From Pseudomonas protegens (GTDB lineage Bacteria > Pseudomonadota > Gammaproteobacteria > Pseudomonadales > Pseudomonadaceae): DNA of 64,000 bases. Numbering within the stretch: the stretch's first letter is position 1; every line of letters starts with the position of its first letter. Below are positions 33,307 to 40,603 of the stretch, piece by piece. The translations under genes were made by a program, and so were the position numbers. The DNA is taken from NCBI RefSeq assembly GCF_013407925.2, contig NZ_CP060201.1, positions 3,782,001 through 3,846,000 on the forward strand. Reading direction: 5' to 3'. Below the pieces are notes generated by a model, which saw nothing but the letters and a program-made list of their open reading frames with translations, searched no databases and was not told the DNA's origin.

Positions 33307-33636
33307 ATGAAAGCTTTGATCGCCGTGGCGATGCTGGGTGCCTTGGCCGGTTGCGCCAACCTGAACCTGCTCAAGTCGCCGGCCACTGACAACTGGACCA
33401 CCTGGACCTGCGACAGCCAGGCCCAGGTGCTGTGGCGCTACACCGACGACAGCCGCAAGGCGGTCGACGTGCGCCTGGGGGGCGACGACCAGGTGCGCCG
33501 CCTGAAGCTTGAGCCCAGTGGTTCGGGCTCGCTGTACAGCGACGACATGCTGGCGTTTCACGTCAAGGGCGAAGAGGGCCTGGTCTACTGGATCGCCACC
33601 AACGACCTGATCGGCCGCGGCTGCAAGGCCCAGTAG
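33307..33636 (+). CDS. MliC-like lipoprotein (C-type lysozyme inhibitor family)
   Basis: A 109-residue lipoprotein (MKALIAVAMLGALAGC, lipobox LAGC). Its mature part begins WTTWTCDSQAQVLWRYTDDSRK and ends with GCKAQ, the Cys-x-x-disulphide beta-barrel pattern of MliC. MliC proteins sit in the outer membrane and inhibit host C-type lysozyme. The typical inhibitory loop motif is only loosely visible, so activity is not assured. Its TAG stop is supplied by the adjoining REP element. It follows the small lipoprotein by 60 bases. Confidence 0.78.
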   Translation: MKALIAVAMLGALAGCANLNLLKSPATDNWTTWTCDSQAQVLWRYTDDSRKAVDVRLGGDDQVRRLKLEPSGSGSLYSDDMLAFHVKGEEGLVYWIATNDLIGRGCKAQ

Positions 33637-33717
33637 GAGCTGGCTTGCCAGCGAAGGCGGCCTTCCAGACCTATGCAAGGTTCAAGGCCCCTTTCGCCGG
33701 CGAGCCGGCTCCTACAG
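33634..33717. repeat. REP-type inverted pair, family A
   Basis: TAGGAGCTGGCTTGCCAGCG faces CGCCGGCGAGCCGGCTCCTA. The first three bases are the stop codon of the MliC-like gene. Transcription toward fba must cross the hairpin. Confidence 0.85.
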
Positions 33718-33847
33718 GGCTGTAGAGATTTGGTTTTAACGGATACAACGGAGCGGGCTGACCCCCGATCTGCAATCACTTGAACAGCAGTCGCCGCTAC
33801 GGCAGGCTTGCACGATTAACGACCCTCGACCGGGAGAGACACACACA

Positions 33848-34912
33848 ATGGCACTCATCAGCATGCGCCAGATGCTGGACCACGCAGCCGAATTCGGCTA
33901 TGGCGTTCCAGCCTTCAACGTCAACAACCTTGAGCAGATGCGCGCCATCATGGAAGCCGCTGACAAGACTGACTCCCCGGTGATCGTCCAGGCTTCGGCC
34001 GGCGCCCGCAAATACGCCGGCGCGCCGTTCCTGCGTCACCTGATCCTGGCGGCGATCGAAGAATTCCCGCATATCCCGGTGTGCATGCACCAGGACCACG
34101 GTACCAGCCCTGATGTCTGCCAGCGCTCGATCCAGCTGGGCTTTTCCTCGGTGATGATGGACGGCTCCCTGGGCGAAGACGGCAAGACCCCGACCGACTA
34201 CGAATACAACGTGCGCGTCACCCAGCAGACCGTGGCCATGGCCCACGCCTGCGGCGTGTCGGTGGAAGGCGAGCTGGGCTGCCTGGGTTCCCTGGAAACC
34301 GGCATGGCCGGTGAAGAAGACGGCATCGGCGCCGAAGGCGTGCTGGATCACAGCCAGATGCTGACCGACCCGGAAGAAGCCGCGGACTTCGTCAAGAAGA
34401 CCCAGGTCGACGCCCTGGCCATCGCCATCGGCACCAGCCACGGCGCCTACAAGTTCACCAAGCCGCCTACCGGCGACGTGCTGGCCATCGACCGCATCAA
34501 GGAAATCCACAAGCGCATCCCCAACACCCACCTGGTGATGCACGGTTCGTCCTCGGTTCCACAAGAGTGGCTGGCGATCATCAACCAGTACGGCGGCGAC
34601 ATCAAAGAAACCTACGGCGTGCCGGTTGAAGAAATCGTCGAAGGCATCAAGTACGGCGTGCGCAAGGTCAACATCGACACCGACCTGCGCCTGGCGTCCA
34701 CCGGTGCCATGCGCCGCCTGATGGCCACCAACCCGAGCGAGTTCGACCCGCGCAAGTTCTTCGGCGCCACCGTGACCGCCATGCGCGACGTGTGCATTGC
34801 CCGTTACGAAGCCTTCGGCACCGCCGGCAACGCTTCGAAGATCAAGCCGATCTCCCTGGAAGCGATGTTCCAGCGCTACCTCAAGGGTGAGCTGAACGCC
34901 AAGGTCAACTAA
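33848..34912 (+). CDS. fba: Fructose-1,6-bisphosphate aldolase, class II
   Basis: A 354-residue zinc aldolase of the Calvin-cycle-type subgroup usual in Pseudomonas. Zn and catalytic motifs are visible: [11 protein letters not shown] (Asp and His), [11 protein letters not shown], and GTSHGAYKF. In this phosphofructokinase-lacking genus it works in gluconeogenesis, joining triose phosphates. The ATG at 33848 begins [15 protein letters not shown]. It ends the tkt-epd-pgk block and is closed by a terminator. Confidence 0.96.
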   Translation: MALISMRQMLDHAAEFGYGVPAFNVNNLEQMRAIMEAADKTDSPVIVQASAGARKYAGAPFLRHLILAAIEEFPHIPVCMHQDHGTSPDVCQRSIQLGFSSVMMDGSLGEDGKTPTDYEYNVRVTQQTVAMAHACGVSVEGELGCLGSLETGMAGEEDGIGAEGVLDHSQMLTDPEEAADFVKKTQVDALAIAIGTSHGAYKFTKPPTGDVLAIDRIKEIHKRIPNTHLVMHGSSSVPQEWLAIINQYGGDIKETYGVPVEEIVEGIKYGVRKVNIDTDLRLASTGAMRRLMATNPSEFDPRKFFGATVTAMRDVCIARYEAFGTAGNASKIKPISLEAMFQRYLKGELNAKVN

Positions 34913-34930
34913 GCCTTAGCGTCATCCGGA

Positions 34931-34957
34931 AAGCCCGCAGCGATGCGGGCTTTTTTG
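34931..34957 (+). terminator. Rho-independent terminator of fba
   Basis: AAGCCCGCA-gcga-TGCGGGCTT followed by TTTTTG, about 18 bases after the fba stop. Confidence 0.92.
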
Positions 34958-34977
34958 TGCCCGCAATTCCCGCCTCC

Positions 34978-35003
34978 GCAGGAGCTGGCTTGCCAGCGAA
35001 CAG
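34978..35003. repeat. Single REP unit, family A
   Basis: One arm only, GCAGGAGCTGGCTTGCCAGC, without the facing copy; an orphan or decayed pair. Confidence 0.7.
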
Positions 35004-35045
35004 GGCCTTTGGGAATACGCTGGGCCGCCGTCAAGAAGGGGGTGT

Positions 35046-35717
35046 TTAGGTTTTGTTGTGGTCGATATCCAGCTTGGAGAAGGTCACCTTGCCGCCCTCG
35101 CTGGTGTAGCCGCTGTTGTCCTGTACATAGACCCCGGCCTTGAAATACAGCGGCTTGTCGCGCCAGCTGGCGCTCAACTGCCCATCCCATTGCTGGCCGG
35201 CGGCACTGATGCCCAGGGCGCCGCCTGGACTCAGGTGGATCAGGTAGGAAAAGTCGCGATTCATGGGCACGTTTTCGGCCAGGGTGATGACCCGGCCCTC
35301 TTCGTCGTCCGGGCGCAGGCGCACCTTGGCCACGATATTGCCGCTGCCTTTGCTGGTCTTGTACTGGTACTCCACTTTGACCAGGGGCTTGGTGCTGTTG
35401 TAGGCGTGAATCTGACCCACGACGATCTTGCCCGACGATGGCACCTGGTTCACCGCCAGGGTGGCGTACAGCAGGTTGTCGGCTTCGGGGTAGGTCCAGT
35501 TGCGCAAAGTGCCGTCGGCGTAGGTTTCGCGCAGCTCGGTGCGCGGGTAGATGGCGTTCTCGGTTTTCGAGCCGGTGACCGGTGACCAGAAGAACAGAGT
35601 GCCGCTGTCGGCGTGGAAGTACCGGTCCTTGAAGCCTTTGACCAGTGTCGGGGTGTCGATGGTCGCCGGCGGATTGCCGACGGGAACGCTGAGGTTCCAG
35701 GTTGCCAGGTCGATCAT
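35046..35717 (-). CDS. Polysaccharide lyase family 7 (alginate lyase 2) protein, no signal peptide
   Basis: A 223-residue single-domain PL7 enzyme. All three family motifs are present: RTELRE near residue 59, QIHAY near residue 102, and YFKAGVYVQ near residue 195. Together they carry the Arg, Gln, His and Tyr of the cleft, so it should be active on alginate or a related polyuronate. The N-terminus MIDLATWNLSVPVG starts directly with the domain and has no export signal. P. aeruginosa has a similar stand-alone PL7. How it reaches polymer is unclear. Confidence 0.88.
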   Translation of the reverse strand: MIDLATWNLSVPVGNPPATIDTPTLVKGFKDRYFHADSGTLFFWSPVTGSKTENAIYPRTELRETYADGTLRNWTYPEADNLLYATLAVNQVPSSGKIVVGQIHAYNSTKPLVKVEYQYKTSKGSGNIVAKVRLRPDDEEGRVITLAENVPMNRDFSYLIHLSPGGALGISAAGQQWDGQLSASWRDKPLYFKAGVYVQDNSGYTSEGGKVTFSKLDIDHNKT

Positions 35718-36032
35718 GCTGGAGATTCCGCAAGGGGTGTCTGGTGCAGGGCGCCGAAGGCTTTAGCCTGCGCTTCTTAGGCCGTCTTTATAGCGCAGAA
35801 CCGCCCGCCTGGAATGTCCGTATGGCGGATAAATGACGTCAGCAAAATGTCGAAATGCCATCTTCCCCGGGTTTTATACGGCATAACTGTGACCGTTAGT
35901 CGGGTGCCGGGGCCATTGGTGAAGTGATGGCAGGGTGGCAGCTTCTGCTTTTCAGGATCCGGGTCTAGAGTGGTCCACAGATTTGTCAGGTTTTCTCGCC
36001 CGTTCAGTCTTATTACAGACAAGAGAAGCAGC
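35718..36032. other. Intergenic region PL7 lyase / GGDEF-EAL gene
   Basis: No supported gene. Base composition drops toward AT around 35820-35890. A divergent pair of promoters is expected, but I cannot place boxes. The last 30 bases before ATG 36033 hold a weak AGAGAAG ribosome site. Confidence 0.4.
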
Positions 36033-38156
36033 ATGGAATGCGTGCAACCGGAGGCCGTCGCAGGCGACTCCACTCTTCTGATCGTTGATGACTATCCTGA
36101 AAACCTCCTGAGCATGCGGGCGCTGTTGCAGCGCCAGGACTGGCGGGTGATGACCGCCGCCTCCGGACTCGAGGCCCTGGGCCTGCTGCTCGAGCATGAA
36201 GTGGATCTGGTCCTGCTGGATGTGCAGATGCCCGGCATGGATGGTTTCGAAGTGGCCCGCCTGATGCGCGGCAGCCAGCGCACGCGTTTGACCCCGATCA
36301 TCTTCCTCACCGCCAACGAACAGTCCCAGGACGCGGTGATCAAGGGCTATGCCAGCGGCGCGGTGGATTACCTGTTCAAGCCGTTCGACCCGCAGATCCT
36401 CAAGCCCAAGGTCCAGGCGCTGCTGGAGCACCAGCGCAATCGTCGGGCCCTGCAGCAGCTCAGTCACGATCTGGAAGTGGCGCGGGCGTTCAACGCCTCG
36501 GTGCTGGACAACGCTGCCGAAGGCATCCTGGTGGTGGATGAGGGCGGGCTGGTGCGCTACGCCAATCCGGCGGTTTCGCGCTTGCTCAATGCCCAGGTGA
36601 AAGAGCTGGAAGGATCGCTGTTCCTCGACTACCTGCAAAAACCCCATGTTCCCGACTGGAACGAATCCGAGCTCCTGGCCTGCTATCGGCGTGGGCAGAC
36701 CTATCGCCTGCATGACGCTCTGCTGCGTACCGTGCCCGGCCAGCAGCTCAGCGTGGCGCTGTCCTGTGCACCCTTGCCCAGCGAGCAGAAGGCCATGGTG
36801 GTGACCCTGCTGGACATGTCCGAAGTGCGCCACCTGCACCAGCAACTGGAGTATCAGGCGGTCACCGACCCGCTCACGGGGTTGCTCAACCGCCGCGGTT
36901 TCTATCAGACGGTGGAAAACATCCTGTTGCGCGGTGATCGTCCGGGCAAGACTCTGGTGCTGCTCTACCTGGATCTTGACGGCTTCAAGCGGGTCAATGA
37001 CTCCCTGGGGCACGACGCCGGCGATCGGGTGCTGCGCTGGGTGTCCGAGCAGTTGAAGGAGTGCCTGCATTCCTTCGACATTCTCGGGCGCATGGGCGGT
37101 GATGAGTTCACCGCTCTGCTGGAGCTGAGTTTTCCCGAGCAGGCGGCAAAAATCGCCGAGAGGCTGATCGAGCGCCTGTCCATCAGCCAGCAGATCGACG
37201 GTCTGGAAGTGGTGCTGGGCGCCAGCATCGGCATCGCCATCTATCCTGACTGCGGCTCCAACCTGGACGGCTTGCTGCGTGCCGCGGACATCGCCATGTA
37301 CGAAGCCAAGCGCGCGGGTCGCCAGCAATACCGCTACTACGATCACGAGATGAATGGCCGCGCACGTTCCCGGCTGATGCTCGAAGAGAGCGTGCGCAGC
37401 GCCGTGGAACGCAAGGAATTCACCCTGGTGTATCAGCCCCAGGTGGCCATCGCCGATGGCCGTTTGCGCGGCTTCGAAGCCCTGCTGCGCTGGCGTCACC
37501 CGAGTGTCGGCGATGTGCCGCCGGGGCTGTTCCTGCCGCTGCTGGAGGAGGCGCGGCTGATCAGTCGCTTGGGCAGTTGGATCTATCAACAGGGCGCCGC
37601 CCAGCGCAAGGACTGGGAGCAGGTATTCAGCCCCGACCTGGTGCTGGGCGTCAGTCTCAGCGCCACCCAGTTCGGCATGCCCAATCTGGCCAATGAACTG
37701 CGCCAGGTGCTGGTGCGCCATGGCTTGCAGCCGCGCCAGTTGGAAGTGGAGGTCACCGAGGCGGCGTTGACCCAGAACCTGGCCGAGACCCGCAAGCAGT
37801 TGCAGCAGCTGCATCAACTGGGGGTGCGAGTGGCCCTGGACGATTTCGGCTCGGGCAGTTGCTGCCTGGCCTATCTGCGCGACCTGCAACTGGACACCCT
37901 CAAGCTCGACCGGCACCTGATCGCCCGCCTGCTGACGTCGCCGCGGGACGCCGCCATCGCCCGCAGCGTGATCGACCTGTGCAAGCAGTTCGGCTTGCTG
38001 GTGATCGCCGAAGGCGTGGAAACCCACGAGCAGTACCAATGGCTCAAGGCCAACGGTTGCGAATACGTGCAAGGGTTCCTGGTGGCCCGGCCGCTGACCG
38101 CCGCCAGCGCCAGCCAGTTTGCCCAGCCCTTTGACTGGAGCGCGTTGTCGGCCTGA
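36033..38156 (+). CDS. Response regulator REC-PAS-GGDEF-EAL (c-di-GMP turnover)
   Basis: A 707-residue protein. REC at about 14-130 has Asp19/20, the phospho-acceptor D63 (LLDVQMPGMDG) and K116. A PAS-like domain lies at about 150-265. GGDEF at about 275-435 has an intact GGDEF at 355-359, but HSFD in place of the RxxD inhibitory site. EAL at about 445-700 has EAL at 482-484, DDFGSG and IAEGVET. The usual EAL metal-site Asn (VNVS) is Ser541 (VSLS), and the SSL after DDFGxG is CCL. It could be a cyclase with weak or no hydrolase activity. No partner kinase is adjacent. Confidence 0.9.
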   Translation: MECVQPEAVAGDSTLLIVDDYPENLLSMRALLQRQDWRVMTAASGLEALGLLLEHEVDLVLLDVQMPGMDGFEVARLMRGSQRTRLTPIIFLTANEQSQDAVIKGYASGAVDYLFKPFDPQILKPKVQALLEHQRNRRALQQLSHDLEVARAFNASVLDNAAEGILVVDEGGLVRYANPAVSRLLNAQVKELEGSLFLDYLQKPHVPDWNESELLACYRRGQTYRLHDALLRTVPGQQLSVALSCAPLPSEQKAMVVTLLDMSEVRHLHQQLEYQAVTDPLTGLLNRRGFYQTVENILLRGDRPGKTLVLLYLDLDGFKRVNDSLGHDAGDRVLRWVSEQLKECLHSFDILGRMGGDEFTALLELSFPEQAAKIAERLIERLSISQQIDGLEVVLGASIGIAIYPDCGSNLDGLLRAADIAMYEAKRAGRQQYRYYDHEMNGRARSRLMLEESVRSAVERKEFTLVYQPQVAIADGRLRGFEALLRWRHPSVGDVPPGLFLPLLEEARLISRLGSWIYQQGAAQRKDWEQVFSPDLVLGVSLSATQFGMPNLANELRQVLVRHGLQPRQLEVEVTEAALTQNLAETRKQLQQLHQLGVRVALDDFGSGSCCLAYLRDLQLDTLKLDRHLIARLLTSPRDAAIARSVIDLCKQFGLLVIAEGVETHEQYQWLKANGCEYVQGFLVARPLTAASASQFAQPFDWSALSA

Positions 38157-38199
38157 ATTCGCTACACTGGCGCCCTTCGTACCTTGCGCTGCCCCCTCC

Positions 38200-38712
38200 A
38201 TGACCGCACTCAAATACCTCCAGGCCTATCCCGTCGCCCTGCAACAGCAAGTGCGTCAACTGATCGTCGAAGATCGCCTGGGGGACTACCTCACAGGGCG
38301 TTATCCGCACAAGCATGCGGTGCAGAGCGACAAGGCGCTGTACAGCTACGCCCTGGAGCTGAAGCAGGAGTACCTGCGCAACGCGCCGGCCATCGACAAG
38401 GTGCTGTTCGACAACCGCCTGGACCTGACCCATCGCGCCCTTGGCCTGCACACCACGGTGTCCCGGGTGCAGGGCGGCAAGCTCAAGGCCAAGAAGGAGA
38501 TCCGCATTGCCTCGCTGTTCAAGGAGGCGGCGCCGGAGTTCCTGCGGATGATCGTGGTGCACGAGTTGGCGCACTTCAAGGAATCGGAGCACAACAAGGC
38601 GTTCTACAAGCTCTGCGAGCACATGCTGCCGGGCTATCACCAACTGGAGTTCGACCTGCGGGTCTACCTGACCTGGCGCGACTTGCAAGCCAGGGCGGGG
38701 ACGGCGGATTAA
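38200..38712 (+). CDS. YgjP-like zinc metallopeptidase
   Basis: A 170-residue protein with the gluzincin motif HELAHFKESEH (H121, H125, with Glu122 catalytic), followed by a third likely ligand at H132. This is the YgjP / DUF45-type family. The core is cytosolic with no signal peptide. Substrates are unknown; the related SprT/Wss1 proteins cut DNA-protein crosslinks. Chosen start ATG 38200. It lies 43 bases after the c-di-GMP gene, and a small winged-helix gene follows by 23 bases. Confidence 0.85.
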   Translation: MTALKYLQAYPVALQQQVRQLIVEDRLGDYLTGRYPHKHAVQSDKALYSYALELKQEYLRNAPAIDKVLFDNRLDLTHRALGLHTTVSRVQGGKLKAKKEIRIASLFKEAAPEFLRMIVVHELAHFKESEHNKAFYKLCEHMLPGYHQLEFDLRVYLTWRDLQARAGTAD

Positions 38713-38735
38713 TTCATGGCAATAGGGAGTGGGCG

Positions 38736-39032
38736 ATGGATGTAAGCAAGACCAAGAGCAGTTTCTACCGCCGTCTGTATGTGGCGTATCTGATCGACAG
38801 CGGGCTGGCCAGCAGCGTACCGGCGCTCACCGAAGTCACGGGCATGCCCCGGCGCACCGCCCAGGACACCATCGCCGCCCTGGCGGACCTGGACATCCTC
38901 TGCGAATTCGAACAGCAAGACGGCGCCCGCAATCACGCCGGGCGCTATCGGATCCACAACTGGGGCGCCATCGACAAGGGCTGGATCGAGCCCAACCTGC
39001 GGCAGATCAAGGCCGTGCTGGGCTATCCCTGA
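38736..39032 (+). CDS. Small winged-helix DNA-binding protein
   Basis: A 98-residue protein. DSGLASSVPALTEVTGMPRRTAQDTIAALADLDILCEFEQ looks like a helix-turn-helix plus wing (residues about 22-65), and the rest ends in IKAVLGYP. No effector domain. It follows the YgjP-type peptidase by 23 bases with a GGGAG ribosome site at the right spacing, so the two are probably one unit. I do not know its target genes. Confidence 0.8.
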   Translation: MDVSKTKSSFYRRLYVAYLIDSGLASSVPALTEVTGMPRRTAQDTIAALADLDILCEFEQQDGARNHAGRYRIHNWGAIDKGWIEPNLRQIKAVLGYP

Positions 39033-39035
39033 GGC

Positions 39036-39488
39036 TCAGGGCCGGCGCATGCCGATGTGGGCAATACCGTCTTCCAGGTATGGCTCGCCCGCCACCACGA
39101 AACCGTAGCGGCTGTAGTAGGCCTGCAAGTGCGCCTGGGCCGAGAGGTAGATCGGGGTGTCGGGCCAATGCCGTTCGGCCTGCTTCAGCGCCTGTTCCAT
39201 CAGGGTGTGGCCCAGGCCCTGGCCACGTGCTTGTTCAGCGATGAGCACGCGGCCGATGACCACGTCACCGCCTTGGGAGATGGGGTCCAGCAGGCGCAGG
39301 TAAGCCACCAGCCGGTCACCGTCCCAGGCCATCAGGTGGCAGGTGTCGCCTTCCAGGTCACGGCCGTCGACCTCTTGATAGGGGCATTTCTGTTCCACGA
39401 CAAAGACTTCGGTACGCAGTTGCAGGATGGCGTACAGCTGCTCCTTGCCCAGATCGGTGTGATGCTTGCAGACCCATTCGATGGTCAT
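39036..39488 (-). CDS. elaA: GNAT acetyltransferase, ElaA family
   Basis: A 150-residue GNAT protein of the ElaA subgroup: N-terminal WVCKHHTDLGKEQLYAILQLRTEVFVVEQ, then the acetyl-CoA loop IAEQARGQGLGHTLM (Q/RxxGxG/A). ElaA substrates are not known. It is convergent to the winged-helix gene with three bases between their stops. Confidence 0.9.
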   Translation of the reverse strand: MTIEWVCKHHTDLGKEQLYAILQLRTEVFVVEQKCPYQEVDGRDLEGDTCHLMAWDGDRLVAYLRLLDPISQGGDVVIGRVLIAEQARGQGLGHTLMEQALKQAERHWPDTPIYLSAQAHLQAYYSRYGFVVAGEPYLEDGIAHIGMRRP

Positions 39489-39765
39489 TTCCAGCTCCTC
39501 TAGAAAGTGCTGCGCGAAATACTAGGTACATCGCCGGAGGATGTCTTGTCGGATATCACGGAGAAGTTGTTTCTGTGAGATGAATCAAAATGCCATTACT
39601 CGGCTAACCGACGTTTGTCTTCTTTGTGTAATCTGCTTTCGAGTCCTGTGCATTGGTTTTGATGAGCTAATGTTAGGACCTGGGGCGAGCCGTCGAGCGC
39701 GGGTCGCCCCCCTTGAGTGTGGGCTGGAACGCGCCGGGCTCAGTGCCCGCTAAGGATCTATTAGC
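39489..39765. other. AT-richer intergenic region elaA / binding protein
   Basis: No supported gene. The stretch about 39540-39675 is distinctly lower in GC than the genome around it. A hairpin GGGGCGA / TCGCCCC (39682-39710) lies before the binding-protein gene. A 70-codon frame at 39541-39753 has no family similarity or good ribosome site. Confidence 0.4.
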
Positions 39766-40503
39766 ATGCTGCGATTGCATCGAGCGTTAGCCTTGATCGG
39801 ATTGCTGTTGCTGGGCCACAGCGCTTTTGCGGAGAAGTTGCGACTGGTCGCTGACGCCTGGCCTCCCTTCACCGACGCGACCCTGGTCAATGGTGGCGTG
39901 GCCACCGACATCGTCAGTACCGCACTGTCCCGCGCCGGCTATGCCAGCGAATTCGAACAAGTGCCCTGGGCCCGGGCCTTGCTGGGCATCGGCGAGGGTC
40001 GCTACGACGTGCTGGTCAATGCCTGGTACAACGAGGAGCGCACCCACCTGGGACAGTTCTCCTCGGAATACATGGTCAACCGGGTGCGCTTCATCAAGCG
40101 CAAGGACGCCGCACTGGAATACAACAACCTCAAGCAACTGCACGAGTACCCGGTGGCCGTGGTGCGCGGCTACGCCTATTCCCCGGAGTTCGACAATGAC
40201 CCGGACCTGCAGAAGGTCCCGGTGCACAACTTCGCCATGGCGGTGCGCATGCTGGCGGCGGACCGGGTCAAGCTGACCCTGGAAGATGAATACGTCGCCC
40301 GTTATTACCTGGCCCGCGAGTCACCGCGAGTGCGCAACGCCGTGGAGTTCCTGCCCAAGCCGTTGAGCGAGAACAGCCTGCATATCCTGGTGAGCCTGAA
40401 GAATCCCGAGCATGCGCAGATCGTGGCGCGGTTCGACCGGGAGATCGCCGCCATGAAGGCCGACGGCAGCTACGACCGCCTGCTGCGCCAGCACGGCATG
40501 TAA
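39766..40503 (+). CDS. Orphan periplasmic solute-binding protein (family 3)
   Basis: A 245-residue protein with signal peptide MLRLHRALALIGLLLLGHSAFA, then EKLRLVADAWPPFTDATLVNGGVATDIV and GRYDVLVNAWYNEERTHLGQFS. It resembles the protein at 13928 (EKLRIVTEPWAPYV) in opening and layout. No transport partners are adjacent; a REP pair and the yccS gene follow. A ribosome site AAGGA precedes ATG 39766. The ligand is probably a polar amino acid or similar, but this is inference. Confidence 0.85.
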   Translation: MLRLHRALALIGLLLLGHSAFAEKLRLVADAWPPFTDATLVNGGVATDIVSTALSRAGYASEFEQVPWARALLGIGEGRYDVLVNAWYNEERTHLGQFSSEYMVNRVRFIKRKDAALEYNNLKQLHEYPVAVVRGYAYSPEFDNDPDLQKVPVHNFAMAVRMLAADRVKLTLEDEYVARYYLARESPRVRNAVEFLPKPLSENSLHILVSLKNPEHAQIVARFDREIAAMKADGSYDRLLRQHGM

Positions 40504-40521
40504 ACGAGCAGGAGGCTGGCT

Positions 40522-40603
40522 GTAGGAGCTGGCTTGCCAGCGAACGCGGCCCTGAATGCTGGGTAAGTCCTCAGGCCCCTTTCGCCGGCAAGCCGGCTCC
40601 TAG
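40522..40603. repeat. REP-type inverted pair, family A
   Basis: GTAGGAGCTGGCTTGCCAGC faces GCCGGCAAGCCGGCTCCTAG. The right arm's CTA (40600-40602) is the yccS stop codon read on the minus strand. Confidence 0.85.

Noticed and set aside
39541..39753. 70-codon Cys-rich frame before the binding protein
   Set aside because: AT-richer non-coding stretch; no homology signal or good start.
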